Source: Rhizobium sp. ICMP 5592
Lineage (GTDB): Bacteria > Pseudomonadota > Alphaproteobacteria > Rhizobiales > Rhizobiaceae
NCBI RefSeq assembly: GCF_009498525.1
Contig: NZ_QSNT01000002.1
Span: 62,001 to 126,000, forward strand
Direction of reading: 5' to 3'
Length of the DNA stretch: 64,000 bases
Program-made: the position numbers and the translations under genes
Shown: piece by piece, positions 41,602 through 54,452 of the stretch
How the letters are laid out: each line of letters begins with the position of its first letter
Numbering within the stretch: the first letter of the stretch is position 1
The notes under the pieces: model-generated
What the model was told of the DNA's origin: nothing
Databases searched by the model: none
Seen by the model: the letters and a program-made list of their open reading frames with translations, nothing else

Positions 41602-44591
41602 GCGGCGCCAATCGTATTGCGGGCAAGGGGCGTCTGACGCCGGCCAGAACCGCCCGCTTCACCTTTGACGGCAAAAGCTACACGGCGCTGGAGGGCGACA
41701 CCGTTGCCTCGGCGCTGCTTGCCAACGGCGTTCACCTCGTCGGCCGTTCGTTCAAATATCACCGTCCGCGCGGCATCCTCTCGGCCGGTGCCGAAGAGCC
41801 GAATGCGCTGCTCGATATTTCCCGCGATGCCGCCCGTCGGCAGCCCAACGTGCGCGCCAGCGTGCAGGAGGTCTTCGACGGCATGAAGGCGCAGTCGCAG
41901 AACCGCTGGCCGTCGCTTGCCTTCGATGTCGGCGGCGCCAACAATCTGCTATCGGCCTTCTTCGCCGCCGGCTTCTACTACAAGACCTTCATGTGGCCGA
42001 AGGCGGCCTGGAAGCATATTTACGAGCCGCTCATCCGCCGTGCCGCCGGTCTCGGCGTCGCGCCGACGGAAGAGGATCCCGATCACTATGCCAGCCGCTA
42101 CGCCCATTGCGACGTGCTGGTGGTCGGCGCCGGTGTTGCCGGCCTTTCGGCGGCACTTGCCGCTGCCGAAGCTGGCGCCAAGGTCATACTCTGCGACGAG
42201 CAGGCCGAAGCCGGTGGCGCACTGCGCTTCGACGCCAGCGTCAAGATCGATGGTGCCGAGGGCTATGCCTGGGCGCAGGGCGTGATCGCCAAGCTGAAGT
42301 CGATGGACAATGTCGAGGTGCTGACACGCACGACGGCCTTCGGCTACTACAATCATAATTTCTTCGGCCTTGCCGAGCGCGTCACCGATCATCTTGCCAA
42401 GCCTGGCCGTGATCTGCCGCGCGAGCGTCTGTGGCAGGTGCGCGCCAAGCGCGTCATTCTGGCGACCGGCGCGATCGAGCGCCATATGGTGTTCCCGAAC
42501 AACGACCGTCCGGGCATCATGCTTGCATCGGCGGCTCGTACCTATCTCAACCATTACGGCGTCGCGGTTGGGGCCAAGATCGGCGTCTATACGGCACATG
42601 ACTCTGCCTATGAAGCTGCCTTCGACCTGAAGCGCGCCGGTGTCTCCATCGCCGTCATCGTCGATAGCCGCGTGCGGCCGGGCGAAGCGGTTGCCGCCGA
42701 GGCCAAGCGGCTCGGCATCGAGGTGCTGAGCGACTATGCCGTTATCGACACGGCCGGCAAGCTCCGGGTCTCCTCGATGACCGTGGCGCGCAATGGCAGC
42801 TCGGGCTCGCGCAAGATCGCCATCGACGCGTTGCTTGTCTCCTCCGGCTGGACGCCTTCCGTGCACCTGTTCTCGCAGTCGCGCGGCAAGTTGAAATTCG
42901 ATGCCGAGAAGCAGCGCTTCCTGCCGGGTACCTATGTTCAGGATTGTCTCTCCGTCGGCGCCTGCAACGGCACCGATGGCTTGCAGGCCGCAATCGAGGA
43001 ATCACTTGCCGCCGGCGAGCTGATGGCGCGGGCGACCGGAGCGAGCGGCGAGGGCAAGATTTCGCTCCATGCCGAACAGGCCTTCGAATGGACCGGCGGC
43101 ATGATCGGTGCTGCCGAAGGGGCCGGACCGGACACCAATGCTAAGGCTTTTGTCGACTTCCAGCACGATGTCTGCGCCAAGGATATCCGCCTTGCCGTGC
43201 GCGAGGGCATGCATTCGATCGAGCATATCAAACGCTTCACCACCAACGGCATGGCGTCCGACCAGGGTAAGCTTTCCAACATGCACGGTCTGGCGATTGC
43301 CGCCGAAATGCTCGGCAAGGACATTCCGCAGGTCGGTCTCACCACCTTCCGCGCGCCTTATACGCCGGTCACCTACGGCACGCTGATCAGCCATTCGCGC
43401 GGAGCCTTCTTCGACCCCGCGCGCAAGACGCCGATGCATGCCTGGGAAGAAGCGCATGGTGCGATCTTCGAGGATGTCGGCAACTGGAAGCGCGCCTGGT
43501 TCTATCCGCGCGCCGGCGAGACCATGCATCAGGCCGTCGATCGCGAATGCCGCACGGCGCGCGAAGTGGCCGGCGTGTTCGACGCCTCGACGCTCGGCAA
43601 GATCGAGGTGGTCGGTCCGGACGCGGCGCAGTTCCTGAACCTGCTCTACACCAACGCCTGGGATACGCTGAAGCCCGGCCGCTGCCGCTATGGCATCATG
43701 ACGCGCGAAGATGGCTTCGTCTACGATGACGGCGTCGTCGGGCGCCTGGCCGAGGACCGCTTCCATGTGACGACCACGACCGGCGGCGCGCCGCGCGTGC
43801 TGCACCATATGGAAGACTATCTCCAGACCGAGTTTCCGCATCTGAAGGTGTGGCTGACGTCGACCACCGAGCAATGGGCCGTCATCGCCGTGCAGGGACC
43901 GAAGGCACGCGAGATCATCGAGCCGCTCGTCGAGGGGCAGGATCTTTCCAACGAGGCCTTCCCGCATATGAGCGTTGCCGAGTGCAAGGTTTGCGGCGTG
44001 CCGGCGCGGTTGTTCCGCGTCTCGTTTACCGGTGAAGTCGGCTATGAAATCAACGTGCCGGCTGATTACGGCCAGTCGGTTCTGGAAGCCGTCTGGGCGC
44101 GGGCAGAGCCGCTGGGCGCTTGCGCCTACGGCACCGAGACCATGCACGTTCTGCGCGCCGAAAAGGGCTACATCATCGTCGGCCAGGATACGGACGGCAC
44201 GGTGACGCCTGATGACGCCGGGCTCTCTTGGGCCGTCTCCAAGAAGAAGACGGATTTCGTCGGTATTCGCGGCCTGAAGCGCCCCGATCTGGTGAAGGAA
44301 GGCCGCAAGCAGCTGGTCGGCCTCGTCACCCGCGACCCGAAGGTGGTGCTGGAGGAAGGCGCGCAGATCGTTGCCGATCCGAACGAGCCGAAGCCGATGA
44401 CCATGCTCGGTCACGTCACGTCGGCCTATTGGTCGGAAAATCTCGGCCGTTCGATTGCCTTCGCGCTGGTTGCCGGTGGCCGCGAGCGCATGGGCAAGAC
44501 GCTCTACGTGCCGATGCCCGACAAGACGATTGCCGTCGAAGTGACGGATCTGGTGTTCTTTGACAAGGAAGGAGGCCGGATCAATGGTTGA
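41598..44591 (+). CDS. soxA: Sarcosine oxidase subunit alpha
   Basis: A 997-residue multidomain subunit. An N-terminal ferredoxin-like domain (about 20-100) precedes an NAD-binding FAD/NAD oxidoreductase fold (VVGAGVAGLSAALAAAEAG from about 175, then GAIERHMVFPNNDRPG near 295) and C-terminal glycine-cleavage T-protein-like domains (about 600-980) that bind tetrahydrofolate and capture the one-carbon unit. YGTETMHVLRAEKGYIIVGQDTDGTVTPDDAG is characteristic of the folate domain. It forms the soxBDAG complex. The 8-bp overlap with soxG shows one message. Confidence 0.96.
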   Translation: MSGANRIAGKGRLTPARTARFTFDGKSYTALEGDTVASALLANGVHLVGRSFKYHRPRGILSAGAEEPNALLDISRDAARRQPNVRASVQEVFDGMKAQSQNRWPSLAFDVGGANNLLSAFFAAGFYYKTFMWPKAAWKHIYEPLIRRAAGLGVAPTEEDPDHYASRYAHCDVLVVGAGVAGLSAALAAAEAGAKVILCDEQAEAGGALRFDASVKIDGAEGYAWAQGVIAKLKSMDNVEVLTRTTAFGYYNHNFFGLAERVTDHLAKPGRDLPRERLWQVRAKRVILATGAIERHMVFPNNDRPGIMLASAARTYLNHYGVAVGAKIGVYTAHDSAYEAAFDLKRAGVSIAVIVDSRVRPGEAVAAEAKRLGIEVLSDYAVIDTAGKLRVSSMTVARNGSSGSRKIAIDALLVSSGWTPSVHLFSQSRGKLKFDAEKQRFLPGTYVQDCLSVGACNGTDGLQAAIEESLAAGELMARATGASGEGKISLHAEQAFEWTGGMIGAAEGAGPDTNAKAFVDFQHDVCAKDIRLAVREGMHSIEHIKRFTTNGMASDQGKLSNMHGLAIAAEMLGKDIPQVGLTTFRAPYTPVTYGTLISHSRGAFFDPARKTPMHAWEEAHGAIFEDVGNWKRAWFYPRAGETMHQAVDRECRTAREVAGVFDASTLGKIEVVGPDAAQFLNLLYTNAWDTLKPGRCRYGIMTREDGFVYDDGVVGRLAEDRFHVTTTTGGAPRVLHHMEDYLQTEFPHLKVWLTSTTEQWAVIAVQGPKAREIIEPLVEGQDLSNEAFPHMSVAECKVCGVPARLFRVSFTGEVGYEINVPADYGQSVLEAVWARAEPLGACAYGTETMHVLRAEKGYIIVGQDTDGTVTPDDAGLSWAVSKKKTDFVGIRGLKRPDLVKEGRKQLVGLVTRDPKVVLEEGAQIVADPNEPKPMTMLGHVTSAYWSENLGRSIAFALVAGGRERMGKTLYVPMPDKTIAVEVTDLVFFDKEGGRING

Positions 44592-45132
44592 TCTCGCAAC
44601 CCGTAAACTGCCGCTCGCCGGCCGCCACGGCGGCTCCGCCACCGTCCGCCTGACCCCAGCCGCTCCCGCCAGCCGCATTGCGCTGCGCGCACCCGAGGAT
44701 TCGATTGCCGGTCTCTCCAAGGCGCTCGGCGTGAAACTGCCGGGCAAGCCGAAAACATCGGCTCACGGTCATGGGCGTTATGCGCTCTGGCTTGGTCCGG
44801 ACGAATGGCTTGTGATTGACGATGGCGGCGCCGAGCTTGTCGCTCTCGCGGCCTCCGCCGGCGTGCTGCATTCGGCAACCGATGTCTCGCATCGCAATAC
44901 CGCGATCATCGTCTCAGGTCCCGGCGCCGAAGCGACGCTTGCTGGCGGTTGCCCGCAGGATTTGTCACTTGCCGCTTTTCCTGTCGGCGCCTGTTCGCGC
45001 ACGCTGTTCGGCAAGGTGGAAGTCGTACTGCTGCGGCTTGACGAGGAAACGTTCCGCGTCGAAGTCTGGCGGTCCTTCTCCGACTATGCCTTCGGCCTGC
45101 TTGGCGAAGCGGCGGAGGATGCCGGGCTTTAG
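44584..45132 (+). CDS. soxG: Sarcosine oxidase subunit gamma
   Basis: A 182-residue gamma subunit. It is related to the T-protein fold and completes the tetramer; family blocks GRYALWLGPDEWLVI, ATDVSHRNTAIIVSGPGAEATLAGGCPQDL and VEVVLLRLDEETFRVEVWRSFSDYAFGLL are all present. The ATG at 44584 has GGAAGGAGG upstream and lies 8 bp inside the end of soxA. The gene converges with the MaoC-family gene, and their stop codons overlap. No purU or folate gene follows on this strand. Confidence 0.94.
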   Translation: MVDLATRKLPLAGRHGGSATVRLTPAAPASRIALRAPEDSIAGLSKALGVKLPGKPKTSAHGHGRYALWLGPDEWLVIDDGGAELVALAASAGVLHSATDVSHRNTAIIVSGPGAEATLAGGCPQDLSLAAFPVGACSRTLFGKVEVVLLRLDEETFRVEVWRSFSDYAFGLLGEAAEDAGL

Positions 45133-45617
45133 CCCGCTTCCGGCCGATCCTTCGGATCAAATTGCGAGAGGGTCGTCCAGGTCGCGGTGAGCGCGGGCTT
45201 GCGTTCGTTCTCGATCTCGACGCTGACTTCATAGGTCAGCATCAGCATATTGGCGCCGCGCAGCCGCGTTTCGGCAAGTACGAAACGACCGCGCACGCGG
45301 GCGCCGCATTTGACCGGCGACATGAAGCGGATCTTTTCGAAGCCGTAATTGATGCCCATGACCTCTTCGCGGATCTTGGGTAGTGCGCTGTAGTTCATGG
45401 CCGAGAGCAACGACAGCGTCAAAAAACCGTGCGCGATCGTGCCGCCATAGGGTGTTTCCGCCTTGGCGCGCTCGGGATCGACATGGATGAACTGATGGTC
45501 GTGCGTCGCGTCGGCAAAGGTGTCGATCATCGTCTGGTCGACCGTGATCCAGTCGGAGATGCCGAGTTCGGTTCCGACACGCTGCATGATCTCAACAAGC
45601 GAAATATCGCCGGGCAT
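45129..45617 (-). CDS. MaoC-family dehydratase/hydratase
   Basis: A 162-residue hot-dog-fold enzyme. The hydratase-2 motif is complete: YGGTIAHGFLTLSLLS after DATHDHQFIHVDPERA, in which the Asp and His pair acts on trans-2-enoyl-CoA to give (R)-3-hydroxyacyl-CoA. Such proteins feed polyhydroxybutyrate or fatty acid breakdown. The ATG at 45617 has GAGGAC upstream; a long open frame further up on this strand is non-coding overlap with glgX. The 3' end shares its stop region with soxG. No adjacent acyl-CoA gene fixes its substrate. Confidence 0.9.
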   Translation of the reverse strand: MPGDISLVEIMQRVGTELGISDWITVDQTMIDTFADATHDHQFIHVDPERAKAETPYGGTIAHGFLTLSLLSAMNYSALPKIREEVMGINYGFEKIRFMSPVKCGARVRGRFVLAETRLRGANMLMLTYEVSVEIENERKPALTATWTTLSQFDPKDRPEAG

Positions 45618-45640
45618 AGAGTCCTCATCCGTCTTTGCTA

Positions 45641-45666
45641 CTTCTTCGCCCTTTCTGGCGAAGAAG
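45641..45666. repeat. Perfect 10-bp hairpin between glgX and the MaoC gene
   Basis: CTTCTTCGCC-CTTTCT-GGCGAAGAAG is exact over ten pairs. It lies about 20 bp after the glgX stop and 24 bp before the MaoC start on the minus strand. No U-run follows, so it is a stabilising hairpin or short repeat rather than a standard terminator. Confidence 0.55.
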
Positions 45667-45685
45667 GGCGGAAAGTGCAAGGAAA

Positions 45686-47659
45686 TCAGTTTTCGATGAG
45701 GAAGCTGACGGAGCGCGCCGGCACCGTGATGTCGTTCTGAACTGCCGTCGCCCCTTTCGGGGTTAGCAGCGACCAGCCACCTTTGGCCGATGCCGGCAGC
45801 TTGAAGCGTTGCTCCTCGTGTCCCCGGTTGAGCAGTATAGCGAGACGCGTCTTCCCGTCGTCGTCGCGGTCCTCGGTCTCGATCGCCATGCTGAGCAGGC
45901 AGGCATCCGGCCTTTCCCAATCGGACACCGTCATCGCCGTGCCCTCGGCGGAGAACCAGAGCACATCGCCCTTGCCGTTGAAAAATTCCATATCGCTGAA
46001 GGCAGAGAAGCGGCGGCGCAGGCTGGCGAGCCAAGCGGTGTGGCCGATCAGTTCTTCGTCCAGCGCTACCCAGTCCATCCAGGTGATGTCATTGTCCTGG
46101 CAATAGGCATTGTTGTTGCCGCGCTGCGTGCGGCCGCTTTCGTCGCCGGCCGTCAGCATGATCGTGCCGCGCGTGGCAAAGAGCGTGGAGAGCATGGCTT
46201 CGATGTCGGTGCGGCGTTTGCCGAGGATGGCCGGATCGTCCGTCTTGCCCTCGACGCCGTTGTTCCAGGAGAGGTTTTCGTTGTGGCCATCGCGGTTGTT
46301 CTCGCCGTTCGCCTCATTGTGCTTGCGCTCATAGGAGACGATATCCATCAGCGTGAAGCCGTCATGGGCGGCGAGGAAATTGACGCTGCGGGTCTGGGTT
46401 CGGCCGTCGCGGCCGAAGATGGAGGACGAACCGGCGAGGATGGTGGCGATGTCGCCGATCTTGCCGCTGTCACCGCGCCAGAAGCGGCGGAGATCATCGC
46501 GGGCGCGGTCGTTCCATTCGAGGAAGGGGGCCGGAAAATTGCCGAGCTGGTAGCCGCCGGGGCCGATATCCCAGGGCTCGGCGATCATGATACGATCCTG
46601 AAGCACCTCGTCGGCAAATAGCGATCGCAGGGTCAGGCTTTCAGGGTCGAAACCCCTAGGCGTGCGGCCGAGAACAGTGGCGAGATCGAAGCGGAAGCCG
46701 TCGATGCCGGCGTGAAGCACGAAATAGCGCAGGCTGTCGATGATCAGCCGGCGCGTCGCCGACTGGTCGCAGGCGACAGTATTGCCGGTGCCGGTGTCGT
46801 TGACCAGCATGCCCGGCTGATTTGGCTGATGGCGGAAATAGGTGGGGTTGTCGAGGCCGCGCAATGACAGCGTCGGACCTTGGCGGTCGCTCTCGCCGGT
46901 ATGATTGAAGACGAGATCGAGGATGACGGCGATGCCCTCGGCATGAAGGGCCGCGACCGTCTCGCGCAGCTCCGTGACGCCACCGGGCACGAGACGCGGG
47001 TCGAGCGCCATGAAGGCGACGGGATTGTAGCCCCAGCCATTGGTGAGACCAAGCGGCGGCAGATGCCGTTCGTCGATCCATGCGGTGATCGGCATCAGCT
47101 CGACGGCGTCGACATGCAGGCGCTTGAGGTGGGCGATGATGGTGGGATGGGCGAGGGCAGCCAGCGTGCCGCGCTTTTCCGCCGGCACCTCCGGATGCAG
47201 CGTGGTGAAGGGCTTGACGGCGATTTCGTAGATCAGGCCGCCCGGCTGGAACAGCGGCTTGGCTGGCTTGACCGCGACATCGCGCGAGACGATCGCCTTC
47301 GGCACCAGATCCTGCGTATCCTCGCCGAACGTGCCGAGACGCGGATCGTAGCGAAACGGCCGATCGAGCTCCTTGGCATAGGGATCGACCAGCAGCTTTG
47401 CCGGATCGAACCACAGGCCCTGGTCTGGGTCATAGGTGCCATGGGCGCGAAAGCCGTAGCGTGCGCCGCCTTTGATGCCCTCCACGAACAGGCGATGCTC
47501 TTCGCCTTCACGCGCCAGCGGCAGGCGCGCAACCTCCTTTTTACCCTCTGCATCAAACAGGCAAAGTTCGATCCTGTCGGCATGTTTGGACCAGATTGCG
47601 AACTCGACGCCGGTGTCGGTGAGGGTGGCGCCAAGGGAGCGGGTGGCGGGCTCTGACAT
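45686..47659 (-). CDS. glgX: Glycogen debranching enzyme GlgX
   Basis: A 657-residue GH13 isoamylase-type enzyme that removes short maltotetraose branches left by phosphorylase. A CBM48 domain (SLGATLTDTGVEFAIWSKHADRIELCLFD) leads into the barrel, with the catalytic region DGFRFDLATVLGRTPRG, the acid IMIAEPWDIGPGGYQLG, and AAHDGFTLMDIVSYERKHNEANGENNRDG. The length equals E. coli GlgX. The ATG at 47659 encodes MSEPATRSLG. It is separated from pgm by 217 bp containing two palindromes, so it is probably a separate unit from glgPBCA-pgm. Functionally it completes glycogen use. Confidence 0.94.
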   Translation of the reverse strand: MSEPATRSLGATLTDTGVEFAIWSKHADRIELCLFDAEGKKEVARLPLAREGEEHRLFVEGIKGGARYGFRAHGTYDPDQGLWFDPAKLLVDPYAKELDRPFRYDPRLGTFGEDTQDLVPKAIVSRDVAVKPAKPLFQPGGLIYEIAVKPFTTLHPEVPAEKRGTLAALAHPTIIAHLKRLHVDAVELMPITAWIDERHLPPLGLTNGWGYNPVAFMALDPRLVPGGVTELRETVAALHAEGIAVILDLVFNHTGESDRQGPTLSLRGLDNPTYFRHQPNQPGMLVNDTGTGNTVACDQSATRRLIIDSLRYFVLHAGIDGFRFDLATVLGRTPRGFDPESLTLRSLFADEVLQDRIMIAEPWDIGPGGYQLGNFPAPFLEWNDRARDDLRRFWRGDSGKIGDIATILAGSSSIFGRDGRTQTRSVNFLAAHDGFTLMDIVSYERKHNEANGENNRDGHNENLSWNNGVEGKTDDPAILGKRRTDIEAMLSTLFATRGTIMLTAGDESGRTQRGNNNAYCQDNDITWMDWVALDEELIGHTAWLASLRRRFSAFSDMEFFNGKGDVLWFSAEGTAMTVSDWERPDACLLSMAIETEDRDDDGKTRLAILLNRGHEEQRFKLPASAKGGWSLLTPKGATAVQNDITVPARSVSFLIEN

Positions 47660-47788
47660 GTCTCGCGGGCTTCCTGCCTTTCGGGCGTTGGAAAGACGGA
47701 GACGGCATGCGTCTCCGCGCGGCTGCTCTCGAAGAAGCCCCCTCATCCGTCTTCCGGCCGTTTCGCTGTGCTCAGCTGCCGAAATCCA

Positions 47789-47848
47789 CCTTCTCCCCGA
47801 GGGGAGAAGGCGCTTATGGCATTGTCCCCTCTCCCCTTGGGGAGAGGG
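47789..47848. repeat. Two tandem perfect palindromes between pgm and glgX
   Basis: CCTTCTCCCC-GA-GGGGAGAAGG (47789-47810) and CCCTCTCCCC-TT-GGGGAGAGGG (47827-47848) are each exact over ten pairs. They share the CTCCCC/GGGGAG arms with the repeats at 1-60 and near 33915. They may terminate pgm transcripts. No gene is seen between 47660 and 47876. Confidence 0.7.
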
Positions 47849-47876
47849 CAGGGTGAGGGGGCCTACTTAATATCCG

Positions 47877-50952
<3,076 letters not shown>

Positions 50953-50955
50953 CTG

Positions 50956-52218
50956 TCAGATATCCAGCTTGTCGATCATCGTCTGCGTGATCAGGCAGAT
51001 ACCGCTTTCCGTTCGGCGAAAACGCTTGGCGTCGAGTTGCGGGTCTTCGCCGACGATCAGGCCCTCCGGAATGGTGACGCCATGGTCGATCACGACATTC
51101 TTCAACTGGGCATGACGGCCGACCTTGACGCTCGGCAGCACCACGGCTCCTTCCAGCTTGGAATAGGAGTTGGCGCGTACGCCGGTAAACAGCAGGCTAT
51201 TCGACAGGCTCGCGCCGGAGATGATGCAATCGCCGGCAACGACCGAGGAGACGGCCGAACCCCGGCGGTTCTCGTCATCATGGACGAACTTGGCCGGCGG
51301 GCTGATTTCCGCATAGGTCCAGATCGGCCAGGACTTGTCGTAGATGTCGAGTTCGGGCACCACGGCGGTCAGGTCAATATTGGCCTGCCAATAGGCATCG
51401 ATCGTACCGACGTCGCGCCAATAGGCTTCGCGCTCGAAATCGGAGCGAACGCAGGACTGTGCGAAGCGGTGGGCGACGGCTTTGCCGTTCTTGACGATGT
51501 AGGGGATAATATCCTTGCCGAAGTCGCGACTGGAGTTCGGGTCGGCTGCATCGCGCTTCAGGCATTCAATCAGGAATTTCGTGTGGAAGACATAGATGCC
51601 CATCGACGCCAGCGCGAAATCCGGATTGCCGGGAATGCCGGGCGGATCGGCTGGCTTCTCGACGAAGTCGATGATCTGGTCCTTGTCGTCGACATGCATG
51701 ACGCCGAAGCCGACGGCTTCCATGCGCGGCACTTCCAGGCAACCGATGGTGACGTCGGCGCCGGAATCGACGTGCTGCTGCAGCATCCACTCATAGTCCA
51801 TCTTGTAGATGTGGTCGCCGGCAAGGATGACCATATATTCCGGGCCGTAGGGCTCGATGATGTCGATGTTCTGGTAGACGGCGTCGGCCGTGCCTTCATA
51901 CCATTGCGTTTCGGAGACGCGCTGGGAGGCGGGCAGGATATCGAAGCTTTCGTTTCGTTCCGGCCGGAAGAAGTTCCAGCCGCGCTGCATGTGACGAATC
52001 AGCGAGTGCGCCTTGTACTGAGTTGCCACGCCAATGCGCCGGATACCGGAATTGAGTGCGTTGGAGAGCGCAAAATCGATGATGCGGGTCTTGCCGCCGA
52101 AATAGACAGCCGGCTTGGCGCGGCGGTCGGTTAGTTCCTTCAGGCGGCTGCCACGGCCCCCGGCAAGAACGTAGGCCATGGCGTCGCGCGCCAGCGGCTG
52201 AAAGCGTTTTTCTACCAT
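50956..52218 (-). CDS. glgC: Glucose-1-phosphate adenylyltransferase GlgC
   Basis: A 420-residue ADP-glucose pyrophosphorylase, the committed and allosterically regulated step of glycogen synthesis (activated by fructose-6-phosphate and pyruvate in Agrobacterium). The N-terminus shows [28 protein letters not shown], with the substrate region [16 protein letters not shown] and [13 protein letters not shown], and a C-terminal beta-helix for regulation. The ATG has GGGAGGAATGAA upstream. It sits 26 bp after the glgB stop, the largest gap in the operon. Confidence 0.97.
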   Translation of the reverse strand: MVEKRFQPLARDAMAYVLAGGRGSRLKELTDRRAKPAVYFGGKTRIIDFALSNALNSGIRRIGVATQYKAHSLIRHMQRGWNFFRPERNESFDILPASQRVSETQWYEGTADAVYQNIDIIEPYGPEYMVILAGDHIYKMDYEWMLQQHVDSGADVTIGCLEVPRMEAVGFGVMHVDDKDQIIDFVEKPADPPGIPGNPDFALASMGIYVFHTKFLIECLKRDAADPNSSRDFGKDIIPYIVKNGKAVAHRFAQSCVRSDFEREAYWRDVGTIDAYWQANIDLTAVVPELDIYDKSWPIWTYAEISPPAKFVHDDENRRGSAVSSVVAGDCIISGASLSNSLLFTGVRANSYSKLEGAVVLPSVKVGRHAQLKNVVIDHGVTIPEGLIVGEDPQLDAKRFRRTESGICLITQTMIDKLDI

Positions 52219-52244
52219 TTCATTCCTCCCTGTCCGTAATGGTC

Positions 52245-54452
52245 TTAAAATTCCGGTTCGAGCATGATGGTTGCCAGCGGCGGCAGCGTTATTGTTGCAT
52301 GTATGCTGCCACCGGCGCTGACGGCCTGGACGCGCCCGCCATTCCCCTTGCCGCTGCCACCATAAATGTCGGCATCGGTATTCAGTATTTCGCGCCACCG
52401 TCCCTCAGCCGGCAGACGCAAAGTGTAGTTCTCCCGGTAGACCGGCGTGAAATTGGTGATGACCGCCACCGGTTTTTCGCCCGGCGCCTTGCGCAGCCAG
52501 GCAAAGACCGAGTTTTCGAAATCGTCGACGATCAGCCATTCGAAACCGTCGCCCTCGCAGTCGCGGGCATGCAAGGCCGGCTTGCTGCGGTAGGTGAAGT
52601 TGAGATCGCGTACCAGTCGCCGCATGCCCTCATGCATGCGGTACTGCAGGAGGTTCCAGTCCAGCGCGCGCTCTTCGCTCCACTCGCTCCACTGCGCGAA
52701 TTCCTGGCCCATGAACAGCAGCTTCTTGCCGGGATACCCCCACATGAAGGCGTAGTAGGCGCGCAGATTGGCGAATTTCTGCCAGTCGTCGCCCGCCATC
52801 TTGGCGATCAGGGAGCCCTTGCCGTGCACCACTTCGTCATGGGAGAGCGGTAGGACGAAGTTTTCCGAGAAGGCGTAGATCAGGCCAAAGGTCAGCTCGT
52901 TGTGGTGATACTTGCGATGAACGTGGTCGCGAGCGAGATAGCTCAGCGTGTCGTGCATGAAGCCCATGTTCCACTTGAAGCCGAAGCCGAGGCCGCCTTC
53001 GTGGACCGGCTGGGAGACCTTCGGCCAGGAGGTCGATTCCTCCGCGATGGTCATGACGCCGGGATGGGCGCCATAGAGCCGGCTGTTCATCGATTGCAGG
53101 AAGCGGACCGCTTCCAGGTTCTCGTTGCCGCCATACTCGTTCGGGATCCATTCGCCGTGCTTGCGGGAATAGTCGAGGTAGAGCATCGAGGCGACGGCAT
53201 CGACGCGCACGCCGTCGAGATGGAATTTCTCGGCCCAGTAGAGCGCATTGTTCTGCAGGTAGGCGAGCACTTCGGTGCGGCCGAAATTGTAGATCGCCGT
53301 GTTCCAGTCGGGATGAAAGCCCTTGCGGGGGTCTTCATGCTCGTAGAGGGCGGTGCCGTCGAACCGGCGCAGGCCGTGTTCGTCGGTGGGGAAATGCGCC
53401 GGCACCCAATCGAGAAGGACGCCGATGCCGACCTTGTGACAGCCGTTGACGAAGCGGGCAAAACCTTCCGGCTCGCCGAAGCGGGCGGTCGGCGCATAAA
53501 GGCCGGTGGTCTGATAGCCCCAGGACGGATCGTAAGGATGCTCGGTGATCGGCATGAGTTCGATATGGGTGAAGCCCATGTCGACGCAATAGGGGATGAG
53601 GCGCGAGGCGAGCTCGTCCCAGGTGAGCATCGATCCGTCGTCGCGGCGCTGCCAGGAGCCGGCATGCACCTCATAGATCGAGATCGGCTGGCGGCGCTGA
53701 TCGACATTCGCCCAGTGTTCGCGATGGGCCGTGTCTTCCCAGACCTGGGTCATCTCGTTGGCGGTGACCGAGGCGGTCTTCGGGCGAAGTTCGCTGCGGC
53801 GGGCGAAAGGATCGGCCTTCAGCGGCTGCAGCACGCCGTCATGGCCGCGGATTTCGAATTTGTAGGCGACGCCGGCGGGAACATCGGGAGCGAAGATCTC
53901 CCAGATGCCGGAGTCGGAACGAAAGCGCATGACATGGCGGCGGCCGTCCCAGCCGTTGAAATCGCCGACCACAGAAACGCGCTGCGCGTTCGGCGCCCAG
54001 ACGGCAAAGTGAAAGCCCTGCACACCCTCGTGCTTCAGGGGGTGCGCGCCCATCTTGTCGAACAGGCGCAGATGCGTGCCTTCACGCAGGAAATAGTCGT
54101 CCATCGGGCCGAGGACCGGGCCGAAGCTATAGGGGTCGGTGATCGCCCATTCGACGTCTCCGCGCCGGGCGCGATAGCGGACGGGTTGCAGCTTGGTGAT
54201 TTTGACGGTGCCGGCAAAGAAGCCGGCCGGGTCGAGGCAATCCAGCTCGCCGATGACGGCGCCGTCAAGCGCCATGGCGGTGACGGCTTCGGCGCCGAGA
54301 ATGAAACAACGAGCAATGAAGCCGTCTTCTGTCTTGTGCACGCCGAGAACGGCGAAAGGATCGGAATGGGTGCCTGCGAGAATTGCAGCAATCTCGTCTG
54401 CCGAAATGTCCCTCAAGGCTACGCCGTCAACGGGTCTTTTCGGCTTCTTCAT
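52245..54452 (-). CDS. glgB: 1,4-alpha-glucan branching enzyme GlgB
   Basis: A 735-residue GH13 enzyme forming alpha-1,6 branches. Two N-terminal CBM48-like domains precede the barrel with [19 protein letters not shown] (nucleophile Asp), [11 protein letters not shown] (acid Glu) and [15 protein letters not shown]. The ATG at 54452 overlaps the glgP stop as ATGA. Length is that of the Agrobacterium protein. It works with glgA in the cytoplasm. Confidence 0.97.
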   Translation of the reverse strand: MKKPKRPVDGVALRDISADEIAAILAGTHSDPFAVLGVHKTEDGFIARCFILGAEAVTAMALDGAVIGELDCLDPAGFFAGTVKITKLQPVRYRARRGDVEWAITDPYSFGPVLGPMDDYFLREGTHLRLFDKMGAHPLKHEGVQGFHFAVWAPNAQRVSVVGDFNGWDGRRHVMRFRSDSGIWEIFAPDVPAGVAYKFEIRGHDGVLQPLKADPFARRSELRPKTASVTANEMTQVWEDTAHREHWANVDQRRQPISIYEVHAGSWQRRDDGSMLTWDELASRLIPYCVDMGFTHIELMPITEHPYDPSWGYQTTGLYAPTARFGEPEGFARFVNGCHKVGIGVLLDWVPAHFPTDEHGLRRFDGTALYEHEDPRKGFHPDWNTAIYNFGRTEVLAYLQNNALYWAEKFHLDGVRVDAVASMLYLDYSRKHGEWIPNEYGGNENLEAVRFLQSMNSRLYGAHPGVMTIAEESTSWPKVSQPVHEGGLGFGFKWNMGFMHDTLSYLARDHVHRKYHHNELTFGLIYAFSENFVLPLSHDEVVHGKGSLIAKMAGDDWQKFANLRAYYAFMWGYPGKKLLFMGQEFAQWSEWSEERALDWNLLQYRMHEGMRRLVRDLNFTYRSKPALHARDCEGDGFEWLIVDDFENSVFAWLRKAPGEKPVAVITNFTPVYRENYTLRLPAEGRWREILNTDADIYGGSGKGNGGRVQAVSAGGSIHATITLPPLATIMLEPEF

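Noticed and set aside
45618..46034. Extended frame upstream of the MaoC gene
   Set aside because: It runs into the 3' part of glgX in another frame; the ATG at 45617 with GAGGAC is the natural start.
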